Part shown: positions 51,851-60,881 of the stretch, in pieces
How positions within the stretch are numbered: the first letter of the stretch is position 1
Layout: the number at the start of each line of letters is the position of its first letter
Assembly: GCA_035533015.1 (NCBI GenBank)
Contig: DATLUQ010000062.1
Coordinates: 1-64,000 of the forward strand
Source of the DNA: Gemmatimonadaceae bacterium
Lineage (GTDB): Bacteria; Gemmatimonadota; Gemmatimonadetes; Gemmatimonadales; Gemmatimonadaceae
Length of the DNA: 64,000 nt
Direction: 5' to 3'
Made by a program: the position numbers and the translations under genes
The notes under the pieces: generated by a model
Database searches by the model: none
What the model saw: the letters and a program-made list of their open reading frames with translations, nothing else
Told to the model about the DNA's origin: nothing

Positions 51851-54358
51851 TTACGGGATTCGATCCGATCCGTGAACCGGCGTCGTCCGGGCGTCGTCGA
51901 ACGGCCGTCCTTGAATGACGGCCGTCACCGATGCTTCGAGGCGCTCGAAGGTGAATGGCTTGGCCAGCATCGGCTGCCGCATGGCCACGCGGTTGGTGGC
52001 CGTGACCACGTCGCCGGTGATGAAGACCGTTCGCCGGGCCAGGCCCGGCCGTTCCAGATTCAACCGGCTGTGGAACGCCAACCCATCCATGCCCGGCATG
52101 TGGATGTCGCATACCACGGCGTCCACATTCGTGTTGCGCATGATGTCCAGCGCCGCCTCGGCGCTGGGCGCCGTGATCACCGTGAATCCGCGCGTCTGCG
52201 AGTACGCCAACACACCGGCGCAGAGGGCGGCTTCGTCGTCCACGAACAACAGGCGGATGCCGGCGATGGGCGAGCGCAGAACGAGCGGCGACTCCGGGGC
52301 GACCCCGCTGGCCACGGCCGCTTGGGCCGCCGGGAGCGACACGCGGAACGTGGTGCCGCGCGGTGACGAGTCGGCGAGTTCGATGCGGCCCTTGTGTTCG
52401 GTGACGATGCCGTAGCTCACGCTGAGGCCAAGTCCCGTGCCTTCGCCTTCCTTCTTTGTCGTGAAGAACGGCTCGAACACGCGGGACCGGACGTCATCCG
52501 GAATGCCGGCTCCCGTGTCGCTCACCTCGAGCACCACCTCGCCGCCTGTTGATCGCGTGGCGACGGTGAGCGTGCCGCCCTCCGGGGCCATGGCCTGGGT
52601 CGCGTTGGTGATGAGATTGAGGCACACTTGCTGCAGCTGTCGCGCGTCGCCGATCACGGCCGGCAGCCCTTCGTCGAGCGATTGCTGTACGGCCACGTGG
52701 TGGGACGACACACGATCGGCACGCATCCGCAACGTGCGGGCCACGACGAGGTTCAGGTCCAGCGGCTCGTGCCTCGGCTCGCTGCGGCGGGCGAAGGCGA
52801 GCAGGTCCTTGACCACGGCACTGGCGCGCAGCGTCTCGGCGCGAATCACCTCGACCTGTTCGCGAACGGCGCCGTCCACCTGCGGATCGCGCAGCAGGAG
52901 CTGGGCATAGGCGCTGATGCTGCTCAGCGGATTGTTCAGTTCGTGCGCCACGCCGGCCACGAGTTCACCCACCGCGGCCAGCCGATCCGTCTGCATGAGC
53001 CGCATCCGCATATCGCGTTCCGCCGTCACGTCGCGCGCCACGACGAGCACGCTCGGAGGGTCGGCCTCCGGCAGCAAGCTGGCGGCCAGCGACACGAGAT
53101 GCGCGGGCTCGCCGGCCGTGCGCCCGAAGGTGATCTCCAAGCGGGCCGGGCGTCCCTGAAAGGTCGCGGCGAGCGCTTCATCGAGGGGCGCGCGATCCTG
53201 CTCCGCCACCAGTTCGTTGAGCCGACGCCCGACCATGCGCACGGCGTCCACCCCGATGATCCGCGCCGCCGCGTCGTTGGCTTCGCGAATCCGGCCACTG
53301 CCCAACACCGTGAACACGGCATCGGGCGCAGACCGGAACAGGGTGCGGAACCGCCACTCGGCGCGGCGAAGCGTCTCCACCAACTCGGTATTCTCCAACG
53401 CCACGTTGAGCAGGTCGCTCATCGCTTGCACGCGCGACAGCGTGACCTGGTCGAACGGATTCTCGTTCCGCCGGGAGAGCACCACCGCGCCCACGCGCTC
53501 GCCGCGCCTCGAGATGGGAAGCACAGCCAGGCTGCGCGGGCCGTCCCCGATCGCCGGGTGCACCGCCAACCCGGTAGGCCCGGCGCCTCTCGTCCGGTCG
53601 TCGCTCAGCCACGCACGCCCGGTCCGGACGACCTGCCCCATGACCGTATCGGACGCCCGCACCTGCGAGCCCACCAGCTCGACCAGCCCACCGCGCGCGA
53701 TCGGGAGGCGCACGATGCCATCCTCACCAATGAGACCGATCGCCGCCCCGTCGGCCTGCGCGACGTCGCTCGCCGCGTCCACGAATCGTTCGAGCACCCG
53801 CCGCGCATCGAGCTCGAGTGCGATCTGTTGGCCCAGGCGCCACATCCGCTGGAGGACTCGCTGCGCATCCTCCAGTTCGGCTGTGCGCATCGCGACGCTC
53901 GCTTCGAGCGTGGTGGCGAACGTGCGCTCGGCCACGACACTGCGCTCCAGCGCTTCGGCCGCGCGGTGCTGCGCCACGAGCGCGGCGTGCGCGTAGAGCG
54001 GGAGCAGCGCATTGAGCGTGGCCACGATGATGGCCTTCTCCGTGCGACCCACGAGCGACAGCGCCTGGGCGAGCCCCGAGGCCGGCATCAGACGGCCGAC
54101 GATCTCGGCCACCACCAGCAGCGCCGCCGCCGCGGCCATGCCGGCGAAGAGTTCGCGCGACACCCGCCGCATACGCGACGCCACGCCGCCGGCCGCCAGC
54201 GCGAACACGGCGAGCGCGATGAGGAACGTGGCGTTCAGGAGTCCCTGGAGATGCCACCACGAGGTGGCCAGCAGCGCCCCGAGCGTGGCGACGCAGGCCA
54301 ACTGCGACAGGGCGATCAGGGACTCGATGCGGTTGGACAGGGGCGACCAACGGATCAT
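51851..54358 (-). CDS. Hybrid sensor histidine kinase, 835 aa
   Basis: A membrane two-component kinase. About four helices occupy residues 15-150 (a sensor of unknown type), then a GAF domain (about 185-325), a PAS domain (about 335-450), the dimerisation/phosphoacceptor domain with H-box GVAHELNNPL (His 472) and an ATPase domain (N-box CLNLITNATQAM near 580, G-box DTGAGIPDD near 612-620, GTGLGLS near 641). A C-terminal receiver (about 700-820) keeps Asp 751 (VVCDIHMPGMDG) and the conserved Lys 800. No separate response regulator is next to it, so phosphorelay to a distant partner is likely. Confidence 0.93.
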   Translation of the reverse strand: MIRWSPLSNRIESLIALSQLACVATLGALLATSWWHLQGLLNATFLIALAVFALAAGGVASRMRRVSRELFAGMAAAAALLVVAEIVGRLMPASGLAQALSLVGRTEKAIIVATLNALLPLYAHAALVAQHRAAEALERSVVAERTFATTLEASVAMRTAELEDAQRVLQRMWRLGQQIALELDARRVLERFVDAASDVAQADGAAIGLIGEDGIVRLPIARGGLVELVGSQVRASDTVMGQVVRTGRAWLSDDRTRGAGPTGLAVHPAIGDGPRSLAVLPISRRGERVGAVVLSRRNENPFDQVTLSRVQAMSDLLNVALENTELVETLRRAEWRFRTLFRSAPDAVFTVLGSGRIREANDAAARIIGVDAVRMVGRRLNELVAEQDRAPLDEALAATFQGRPARLEITFGRTAGEPAHLVSLAASLLPEADPPSVLVVARDVTAERDMRMRLMQTDRLAAVGELVAGVAHELNNPLSSISAYAQLLLRDPQVDGAVREQVEVIRAETLRASAVVKDLLAFARRSEPRHEPLDLNLVVARTLRMRADRVSSHHVAVQQSLDEGLPAVIGDARQLQQVCLNLITNATQAMAPEGGTLTVATRSTGGEVVLEVSDTGAGIPDDVRSRVFEPFFTTKKEGEGTGLGLSVSYGIVTEHKGRIELADSSPRGTTFRVSLPAAQAAVASGVAPESPLVLRSPIAGIRLLFVDDEAALCAGVLAYSQTRGFTVITAPSAEAALDIMRNTNVDAVVCDIHMPGMDGLAFHSRLNLERPGLARRTVFITGDVVTATNRVAMRQPMLAKPFTFERLEASVTAVIQGRPFDDARTTPVHGSDRIP

Positions 54359-54400
54359 GTGGCTCCCCGCGGCGGAAGACGACCCGAGTCCAACCCGGCG

Positions 54401-55486
<1,086 letters not shown>

Positions 55487-55498
55487 GAGAACCTCAGG

Positions 55499-56365
55499 TC
55501 ATCGAATCACGTGGAACAACCGCCCCCACCGAATATCGGTGAGGAACGAGAGTGGCCGGTCGCTCGTCTGGCCATCGCAGTCGTTGAGCCCGCCGGGGCT
55601 TGGCCGGTACGAGTAGTACACGAACATTGGCCGTCCGCGGATGTTGGCGCGCGGGACCACGCCCCAGTAGCGGCTGTCCTTGGAGCAGTAGCGATTGTCG
55701 CCCATCATGAAATAGTCGCCCGGAGGCACGAGGAGCGGGCCCCAATTATCGTGCGTCGGGTCGGCGGGCGCCGAGCCGAAGCGCGTGTTTTCGAGTGCGA
55801 TCCGCTTCTGCCAGTCGAACAGCGACGACGTCTCGTCGGGCGACGACTGCGCGGGATCGCCCGTGTAGGCAGCGGCGCCGAATCCCTGCCGCCGAGCGAG
55901 TCCGTTCACGTATACGACGCCCTTGCGCATGTAGATCGTGTCCCCGGGTGCGCCGATGAGACGCTTCACGAGAGTGGGCGTGGGATCGTTGCCCCGCGCG
56001 GCCTCGTCGGCCTGGTACGGCGACACGAACACGACCACGTCGCCCCGGTGGGGACTGGAATAGCCCGGCAGGTGGATGTCGCTGAATGGCAGCGCGGGCC
56101 CGTATACCGCCTTGTTCACGAACAGCCAATCGCCCACGAGCAGCGTCGGGATCATGCTCCCCGAGGGGATCTTGTACGCTTCCACGAGGAATGTGCGAAT
56201 GAAGAAGTAGATCAGCAGTGCCCCGGCGAGCGATTTGGCGTTCTCCCACAGCCAGTGGAGCCAACTCGAGCCAGACTTGCGGCCGCGACTGTTGCGCGCC
56301 GCGGCGACGACGTTGGGCGCCTTGGCGGATCTGGACGACTTGCCGGACTTCGAAGACTTGGCCAC
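55499..56365 (-). CDS. lepB: Signal peptidase I, 288 aa
   Basis: The membrane serine protease that removes signal peptides. The basic N-terminus is followed by one helix (about 45-62, SLAGALLIYFFIRTFLV) and catalytic Ser 70 in IPSGSMIPTLLVGDWLFVNK. The Lys 134 general base is in VKRLIGAPGDTI, and the later conserved block is GDNRYCSKDSRYWG. The start is GTG with no obvious ribosome site. The N-terminal 40 residues are rich in Ser, Lys and Arg, longer than usual. The Rieske oxygenase gene follows 12 bases later. Confidence 0.95.
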   Translation of the reverse strand: MAKSSKSGKSSRSAKAPNVVAAARNSRGRKSGSSWLHWLWENAKSLAGALLIYFFIRTFLVEAYKIPSGSMIPTLLVGDWLFVNKAVYGPALPFSDIHLPGYSSPHRGDVVVFVSPYQADEAARGNDPTPTLVKRLIGAPGDTIYMRKGVVYVNGLARRQGFGAAAYTGDPAQSSPDETSSLFDWQKRIALENTRFGSAPADPTHDNWGPLLVPPGDYFMMGDNRYCSKDSRYWGVVPRANIRGRPMFVYYSYRPSPGGLNDCDGQTSDRPLSFLTDIRWGRLFHVIR

Positions 56366-56514
56366 GCGAGATGGGACGAGAGTGTGAATGGCGGCCGGGG
56401 GCCGCCGGTCGGGAGCGCCGCGGCTGGACTCGGCGGCGCACCGGGCACGATGGGAATCTACGACACCCTACGGCGCGGGCCAGGCGGGGGTTCCCGGCGC
56501 GATCGCTGACGCCA

Positions 56515-56547
56515 GACACAACAAAGGGCGCGCCGTGAGCGCGCCCT
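56515..56547 (-). terminator. Rho-independent terminator after the SWIB gene
   Basis: On the leftward strand AGGGCGCGC and GCGCGCCCT form nine pairs around TCACG, followed by TTGTTGTG. It lies 23 bases after the SWIB stop and is the clearest intrinsic terminator of the window. Confidence 0.8.
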
Positions 56548-56569
56548 CGCTGTATCGAATCGAAGCGAC

Positions 56570-56938
56570 CTACTTGAGGTGCTTGCCGACGAGCTTGGTC
56601 ATCTCGAACATCGAGACCTTGCCCTTGCCGCCGAACACCGCCTTCAGGTTCGCGTCGGCGTTGATCATGCGACGCTCTTTGGCATCCTGCAGGCCGTTCT
56701 TCTTGATGTACACCCAGAGCTTCTTCGTCACTTCGGTGCGCGGGATCGGAGTCGAACCCACGACGGTGGCGAGCATCGCATCCGGCTGCACGGGCCTCAT
56801 GAACGCGGCGTTTGGTTTGCGCTTCGCCTTCTTTTTCGGCGCGGCCTTCTTCGCCGGCTTCTTCGCCTTCTTCACGGTCTTCTTGGCGGCTTTCTTCGCG
56901 CCCTTCTTCGCGCTCTTCTTCGCCTTTTTTGCAGCCAT
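56570..56938 (-). CDS. SWIB/MDM2-domain protein with histone H1-like Lys/Ala N-terminus, 122 aa
   Basis: The first 43 residues are nearly only Lys and Ala with Pro (AKKAKKSAKKGAKKAAKKT and so on), as in H1-like proteins such as chlamydial Hc1. The rest (about 45-122) is a SWIB domain: VVGSTPIPRTEVTKKLWVYIK, LQDAKERRMINADANLKAVFG and MFEMTKLVGKHL. It is a probable DNA-compacting protein. AGGAGAG lies six bases before the ATG. A -10/-35-like pair lies about 65 bases upstream and an intrinsic terminator ends the gene, so it is a single-gene unit. Confidence 0.92.
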   Translation of the reverse strand: MAAKKAKKSAKKGAKKAAKKTVKKAKKPAKKAAPKKKAKRKPNAAFMRPVQPDAMLATVVGSTPIPRTEVTKKLWVYIKKNGLQDAKERRMINADANLKAVFGGKGKVSMFEMTKLVGKHLK

Positions 56939-57003
56939 GTGGTCTCTCCTGGAATTGTGAAACGGAAGGTGCTCTCAGAGGGAACCGCTGTCCGTCGCGC
57001 CGT

Positions 57004-57031
57004 AAGGTAAAACACTCCGTACGGGATGCAA
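57004..57031 (-). promoter_or_regulatory. Possible promoter of the SWIB gene
   Basis: On the leftward strand TTGCAT (57026-57031) and TACCTT (57004-57009) are 16 bases apart, the same spacing and -35 as in the operator at 60882-60912. It lies 65 bases upstream of the start codon. Confidence 0.35.
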
Positions 57032-57033
57032 TA

Positions 57034-57052
57034 GGAAACTTCCCGCGTTTCC
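57034..57052 (-). terminator. Weak hairpin after the hydrolase operon
   Basis: GGAAAC and GTTTCC flank a seven-base loop, followed on the leftward strand by TATT. It could end the sdpR-sdpI-hydrolase transcript. Confidence 0.35.
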
Positions 57053-57102
57053 CCTCTGACGCGAGCCCGTTTTCCCTCGGAGAATCCACCACCGTCGGCC
57101 GG

Positions 57103-58674
57103 TCACCGCAGATGCGCCACCAGCCAGTCGGCGAGCGTACCCAGCACGACCGGCCGCACCACCCGAGTGGGAAGCGACCCATACCGCGCGGGATCCCCTG
57201 TCGAATCGGCCACGAACAGATGGTCGGTGGCCGGGAATTTCCGCACCGTGACGTCGCGATCGCCCCCGGCGCGGAAGGCCGCGGCGAGCGTGTCTGCCTG
57301 CTCCGGCGTCACCTGTTGATCCGTTTCCCCCTGTAGGATCAGCACCGGCACCCGTACCTCCCGGGCCGTGAGCAGTGGGTTGTAATCCATGAAGTACCGC
57401 AGCCAGGCGCTCTTCGCCGCCAGTTCGCCCGTGGCTTTCGCGCTCTCGGCGAGCGCCGCCCTGCGCTGGTCCGGCGTGAGCGACGTCGCATTGGCCACCG
57501 CGTTGCGCTGCTGGAACTCGAGGATGCGCCGCCCCGTGTACGCCGGCCCGGCCAGCAGCACGATTCCCTTGAGCGATGGATCGGTAGCCGCCACCATGGG
57601 CGCGATCATCCCGCCCTCGCTGTGCCCCACCAGCCCCAGCCGAGTCCCGTCGATCTCGGGCCGCGTACGCAGGTACGCCAGCGCGGCGCGGATGTCGTTG
57701 GCATAGTCGGCCGAGGTTGCCGTGGGCGGCCCGGCGGTCGAACCGTTCATGCCGCGGTCATCCAGCCGCAGCGTGGCAATCCCACGCCGCCCCAAGGTGT
57801 CGGCCACCTGCCAGAACGGGCGGTAGCCATCCACGATCGAGATCCGCTCATCACGGTCCTCGGTACCAGAGCCGGTGATCGTGACCACTGCCGGTACGGG
57901 GCCGGACCGCACGGCGGGCAGCGTGAGCGTGCCGGTGAGCGACAGCCCCTCGGGCGTGTGGACGGTTACGTCCTGAGCGGTGTAGGGTGCCCCCAGGGGG
58001 GCGCCGTAATCGATCTTCCGGATGACCAGCGGGTGCGTCCCACCCTCGCGCAATACCGTGACGTTCTGCAGGGGAATCAGCGCGCCGAGCAACGCGCCGT
58101 CCGGCCCCACCGCGGCGCGCATGGTGGTGGCACCAAGGCGGACCGTAGCGGAGTCGCCACCTACCCACTCCACCACCGCCGGAATCGTCTGCCCGCCCGA
58201 CACCATGAACAGCGGCACGGTGTCGACGGCGCGTCCTATGGCGCGCGCGCGGCGCAACGCCTGCTCTACCATGGCGAACGAGGGATTGATGTAGGGCACC
58301 GCGCCCGGCCGCGTAGCAAGCGTCTGGACGCGCGAGACGTTGCCCGACACCGTGGCACGCACCGAGTCGCCCTCGAACGCGAGATCGGCGCTCTGGAATG
58401 GCACCGTATCGCCGTTGGCCAGCCGGTAGAAGGCGCTCGTCATGGCCGCCACCTGCGCATCCGGAGCCAGGGTCATCGCATACCGCCACCGGGTGCCCGT
58501 CGACTTGTCGACCATGTCGACGTCCAGGCGCATGGGAGTGCGCTGCACGACCTCGCTCGTGAGCGTGTCGCGGCCCAACAACATGCGGAAGGTATACTGG
58601 TCGGCGCCCTGGGCGCCGGCGGAAGCGCCGACGGCGAGGCACAGGCCGGCAGCGGCGAGCGATGCACGATTCAC
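57103..58674 (-). CDS. Exported alpha/beta hydrolase, last gene of the sdpR operon, 523 aa
   Basis: A signal peptide (about 1-22) precedes a roughly 200-residue beta-rich N-terminal domain of unknown role. The C-terminal hydrolase domain (about 270-523) has ITGSGTEDRDERI, GRRGIATLRLDDRGMNGS, the nucleophile elbow VGHSEGGMIAP, and LILQGETDQQV with the acid, then FPATDHLF with the His. The GTG at 58674 overlaps the SdpI stop as GTGA. It shares motifs with the separate hydrolase at 60972, and both have the same upstream operator. The enzyme may act on peptides, esters or lipids in the periplasm. Confidence 0.85.
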   Translation of the reverse strand: MNRASLAAAGLCLAVGASAGAQGADQYTFRMLLGRDTLTSEVVQRTPMRLDVDMVDKSTGTRWRYAMTLAPDAQVAAMTSAFYRLANGDTVPFQSADLAFEGDSVRATVSGNVSRVQTLATRPGAVPYINPSFAMVEQALRRARAIGRAVDTVPLFMVSGGQTIPAVVEWVGGDSATVRLGATTMRAAVGPDGALLGALIPLQNVTVLREGGTHPLVIRKIDYGAPLGAPYTAQDVTVHTPEGLSLTGTLTLPAVRSGPVPAVVTITGSGTEDRDERISIVDGYRPFWQVADTLGRRGIATLRLDDRGMNGSTAGPPTATSADYANDIRAALAYLRTRPEIDGTRLGLVGHSEGGMIAPMVAATDPSLKGIVLLAGPAYTGRRILEFQQRNAVANATSLTPDQRRAALAESAKATGELAAKSAWLRYFMDYNPLLTAREVRVPVLILQGETDQQVTPEQADTLAAAFRAGGDRDVTVRKFPATDHLFVADSTGDPARYGSLPTRVVRPVVLGTLADWLVAHLR

Positions 58675-59303
58675 GTTTGTTCTCCCTTCCAGGCGAAGTA
58701 CGAGTAGACCACCGAACCCAACGACGCGCCCATCACGGCGCTCATCAGCACGACGAATCCGGCGCGGGCGGGCAGGACGACGGACAGCACGGTGACAATG
58801 CCCGCCGCGGTCATGAGGTAGCCGCCCACGCGATGCGTCTTGGTCCACACGGTGTCGCTGGACAGCGTCCACGGCGTGCGGATGCCGAACCACCAGTTGG
58901 AGCGGGCGCGGGGCATGACGTTGCCCAGGAGCAGCAGCATGCCCCCGACCACGACCGGCATGACCCGGTCGATGCGGATCGGCCAGCCGAGCGCGGCGCC
59001 AATCACCGCGACATGGACCGCCACCAGCAGCGTGATGACGGCATCGACCACCAGGTCGTAGGTGCCCTGGAACTTGGCGTAGTTCGCGCGCCGCGGATCG
59101 ATGAGCGGCAGGCCGCGCATGAAGCCCCAGATGGCGAGCGCGATCAAGGGCATGAGGAAGGCGCCGACCAGCCGGCTGCCGTAGCCGTTGGGCTGGCCGT
59201 TGATGCCCCAGTGCATCGGCATCGAGAGCGGAAGGTGGGGATACGCGATCGCCGAGAACGAGAGCGCCCCCGCGATCAGGATCACGGGATACCACTTACG
59301 CAT
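58671..59303 (-). CDS. SdpI-family membrane protein, 210 aa
   Basis: Membrane protein with about six helices. The N-terminal part has the DUF1648 pattern (PLSMPMHWGINGQPNGYG), and the C-terminal half resembles SdpI (GNVMPRARSNWWFGIRTPWTL). In Bacillus, SdpI protects against the SdpC toxin and controls SdpR by binding it at the membrane. Start at 59303 overlaps the sdpR stop by eight bases and the stop overlaps the hydrolase gene, so the three are translationally coupled. No SdpC toxin is in the window. The protein is likely a signal or immunity component. Confidence 0.88.
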   Translation of the reverse strand: MRKWYPVILIAGALSFSAIAYPHLPLSMPMHWGINGQPNGYGSRLVGAFLMPLIALAIWGFMRGLPLIDPRRANYAKFQGTYDLVVDAVITLLVAVHVAVIGAALGWPIRIDRVMPVVVGGMLLLLGNVMPRARSNWWFGIRTPWTLSSDTVWTKTHRVGGYLMTAAGIVTVLSVVLPARAGFVVLMSAVMGASLGSVVYSYFAWKGEQT

Positions 59304-59568
59304 GCTTCCTCCCCGGTCGAATCCAATCGAGCAACTGCTCGACGACGTCGTTGAACACCGTGGTGTTGAGTTCGTAAACGACCTGCTGGCCGTGGCGCTC
59401 GGACAGGACGAGCCCGGCGTCGCGGAGCACGCCAAGGTGGCGGGAGATCGTGGGCCAGGCGGTGTCGAACTGTTCGGCGATTTCTCCCGAGGTGCGGGGC
59501 CGTTTGCGCAGGAGTTTGAGGATCTCTCGGCGGGTGGGGTCGGCGAGGGCTTTGAAGGCGGAGTCCAT
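59296..59568 (-). CDS. SdpR-like ArsR-family repressor, 90 aa
   Basis: A winged-helix repressor without metal cysteines, of the SdpR type: FKALADPTRREILKLLRK, TSGEIAEQF and the recognition helix PTISRHLGVLRDAGLV, and the wing SERHGQQVVYEL. The pairing with SdpI strongly suggests an autorepressor relieved by SdpI. The ATG is six bases from a strong TATCTT -10 so the mRNA is leaderless. The operator at 59575-59605 covers its promoter and is repeated before the hydrolase at 60972. Confidence 0.9.
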   Translation of the reverse strand: MDSAFKALADPTRREILKLLRKRPRTSGEIAEQFDTAWPTISRHLGVLRDAGLVLSERHGQQVVYELNTTVFNDVVEQLLDWIRPGRKHA

Positions 59569-59574
59569 GGCGAC

Positions 59575-59605
59575 AAGATAAGCTACTTAGCTAACTAGAC
59601 AAGTA
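59575..59605 (-). promoter_or_regulatory. sdpR operon promoter/operator
   Basis: On the leftward strand: TACTTG, two free bases, TA, two free bases, TAGCTAAGT, two free bases, CTTATCTT. It includes -35 TTGTCT and -10 TATCTT 16 bases apart, and a dyad, TAAG-N3-CTTA, in the spacer. All fixed bases (25 of 31) recur at 60882-60912. Confidence 0.7.
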
Positions 59606-59637
59606 TAAGCAGCGGGACCGTTCACGGCTCACAGCGT

Positions 59638-59643
59638 TCGGCC
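59638..59643 (+). repeat. Direct repeat flanking the inserted unit (left)
   Basis: TCGGCC directly outside the left terminal repeat. The same six bases directly follow the right terminal repeat at 60852-60857, as expected of a target-site duplication. Confidence 0.5.
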
Positions 59644-59688
59644 TGTCGGCGTGAGCGTTCGATTAAACGCGTTGTGCAGTTTCGTCGT
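59644..59688 (-). repeat. Terminal repeat copy A (left end)
   Basis: A 45-bp repeat beginning TGTCGGCG at its outer end. Read leftward it matches copy B at 32 of 45 positions and copy C at 33 of 45. The core GCACA and the string CGAAC-GCTCA-GCCGACA are best conserved. Confidence 0.65.
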
Positions 59689-59703
59689 ACACGCAGTGCC
59701 GAC

Positions 59704-59748
59704 TGTCGGCATGAGCGTTCGAAAACACAGTCTGTGCGGTATCTCCGA
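59704..59748 (-). repeat. Terminal-type repeat copy B (internal, tandem with A)
   Basis: The second copy of the 45-bp repeat, 60 bp inside copy A and in the same orientation; 33 of 45 positions equal copy C. Confidence 0.6.
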
Positions 59749-59799
59749 ACCCGCCGGTACGTGGCTGGATCGACGACCGGGACCATATCCGAGGATGGC

Positions 59800-60615
59800 T
59801 TACAGGCGGTCCAGCAACATCCTGGCGTTCGCCGACAAGAGCACGAACGCGGCCTCGGACACGTGTTTGCCACGCTGTGCGCCCAATTCGTCGAGCAGGG
59901 CGCCGAGCGATGCCGAATCGGGCCGCACCTTGGCGCCAAGACTGTTGCATACCCCCCGTTCATCGACCCACCCGAGTCGGCACGCGCGGGTGATGAGGTG
60001 GGACAGCCGCGAGGCCAGACCGCCCGGGGAGCGATCGACCGGCGTGGGCCCGACGCCGACGGTGAGGCCCGTCGTGCCGCGCAGCGTGACCGCGGTATCC
60101 GCGGATGGCGGCGTCGGGATAGAATCAGACGCGAGCACCGTATCGACGGTGTCCACCGGCCCATCGGCCTCGGCCCAGTAGCGGACGATGTCGACCGCCC
60201 CACGGGCCGAGTAGACGAGCGGCGGAGTCGAGGACCCCGGCGCCAAGAACGCCGAGTCCGCCCCCCACCCGGCGGTGGCGCGTTCATGCCAGCTCGTGGA
60301 CGTCCATGCGCCTGCCCACGCGTTGGACGCCCGCACGTGGAGGACTCCGGGAGCGTCCACCATGAACGAGGTGAGGGAATCCCGAGCCGTGGGTAGGACC
60401 GTCACAACGTAGGAAAGCGTCACTGAATCGGCGGCGAGGTCGAGCAGCGCCGGCGCAACCACGACGTCGAACCCTGGCGCGTGAGTCACGGTGTCGATGC
60501 TGCGACTCGCATGCGCTGTGGGACTGGTGGGGATCGATGGCCGTGGGTGCGACGGCACATGCCGTGTCGAGACCGCTAGAACAACGCCCATCACTAGATG
60601 CGGAACACGAGCCAT
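59800..60615 (-). CDS. Hypothetical secreted protein within the inverted-repeat unit, 271 aa
   Basis: I do not recognise a family. The ATG at 60615 is preceded by GGGGAGAG five bases upstream and starts a hydrophobic leader (HLVMGVVLAVST) that is a probable signal peptide, although its cleavage site is not obvious. The rest is rich in Ser, Thr, Pro and Asp in beta-strand-like stretches (DSVTLSYVVTVLP), then a C-terminal helical segment (about 225-271, ASLGALLDELGAQRGKHVSE to ANARMLLDRL). Two cysteines near residue 210 (ACRLGWVDERGVC) could form a disulfide. It is the only gene in the unit, so it is the passenger if this is a mobile element. Confidence 0.55.
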   Translation of the reverse strand: MARVPHLVMGVVLAVSTRHVPSHPRPSIPTSPTAHASRSIDTVTHAPGFDVVVAPALLDLAADSVTLSYVVTVLPTARDSLTSFMVDAPGVLHVRASNAWAGAWTSTSWHERATAGWGADSAFLAPGSSTPPLVYSARGAVDIVRYWAEADGPVDTVDTVLASDSIPTPPSADTAVTLRGTTGLTVGVGPTPVDRSPGGLASRLSHLITRACRLGWVDERGVCNSLGAKVRPDSASLGALLDELGAQRGKHVSEAAFVLLSANARMLLDRL

Positions 60616-60806
60616 CGAGTCTCTCCCCTCGGTTTGCTGACTCCGGCGGTTACTTCTCCAAAGTGGCAGACTCTCGTCATCAACGCGGCGCAACTGGAGA
60701 GGATGAGCGTTCCTCCAACGCACCCTCGACGATTGCTTGGCCTGCCGGCACGGGCTTATGCGTAAGACTACCGGAACGAGCCCGCCGCGCCGAGACGTTG
60801 ACCGTG

Positions 60807-60851
60807 TCGAAGAAACCGCACATGCTGTTCGATCAAACACTCGCGCCGACA
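60807..60851 (+). repeat. Terminal repeat copy C (right end)
   Basis: Inverted relative to copies A and B and ending CGCCGACA at its outer end. It lies in the 356-bp gap between the hypothetical gene and the hydrolase gene. The remainder of that gap (60616-60806) shows no other clear feature; a short GATGAGCGTTC near 60700 may be a remnant of the same repeat. Confidence 0.6.
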
Positions 60852-60857
60852 TCGGCC
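60852..60857 (+). repeat. Direct repeat flanking the inserted unit (right)
   Basis: TCGGCC directly after the right terminal repeat, identical to 59638-59643. Confidence 0.5.
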
Positions 60858-60881
60858 CTCCGGATGAGGCCCAGTCGTCAT

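Larger units (their letters stand above)
59644..60851 (-). mobile_element. Candidate non-autonomous insertion with imperfect terminal inverted repeats, 1208 bp
   Basis: The unit starts TGTCGGCG and ends CGCCGACA, with 45-bp imperfect inverted repeats (copies A and C). It is flanked by the direct repeat TCGGCC on each side. It contains a second left-end repeat (copy B), one leftward gene for a secreted protein and no transposase, so it would need one in trans. It lies between two divergent promoters that share an operator, as if it had split one intergenic region. Not a known family to me. Confidence 0.5.

Noticed and set aside
59631-59760. The same repeats as integron attC sites (GTCGGC...GAGCGTT resembles an attC right end)
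   Set aside because: The core reads GTTCGAx rather than GTTRRRY, there is no paired left core within 150 bp, and no integrase is seen.
59644-60851. Repeats at 59644, 59704 and 60807 as a CRISPR array
   Set aside because: Only three diverged copies, irregular spacing, mixed orientation and no cas genes.
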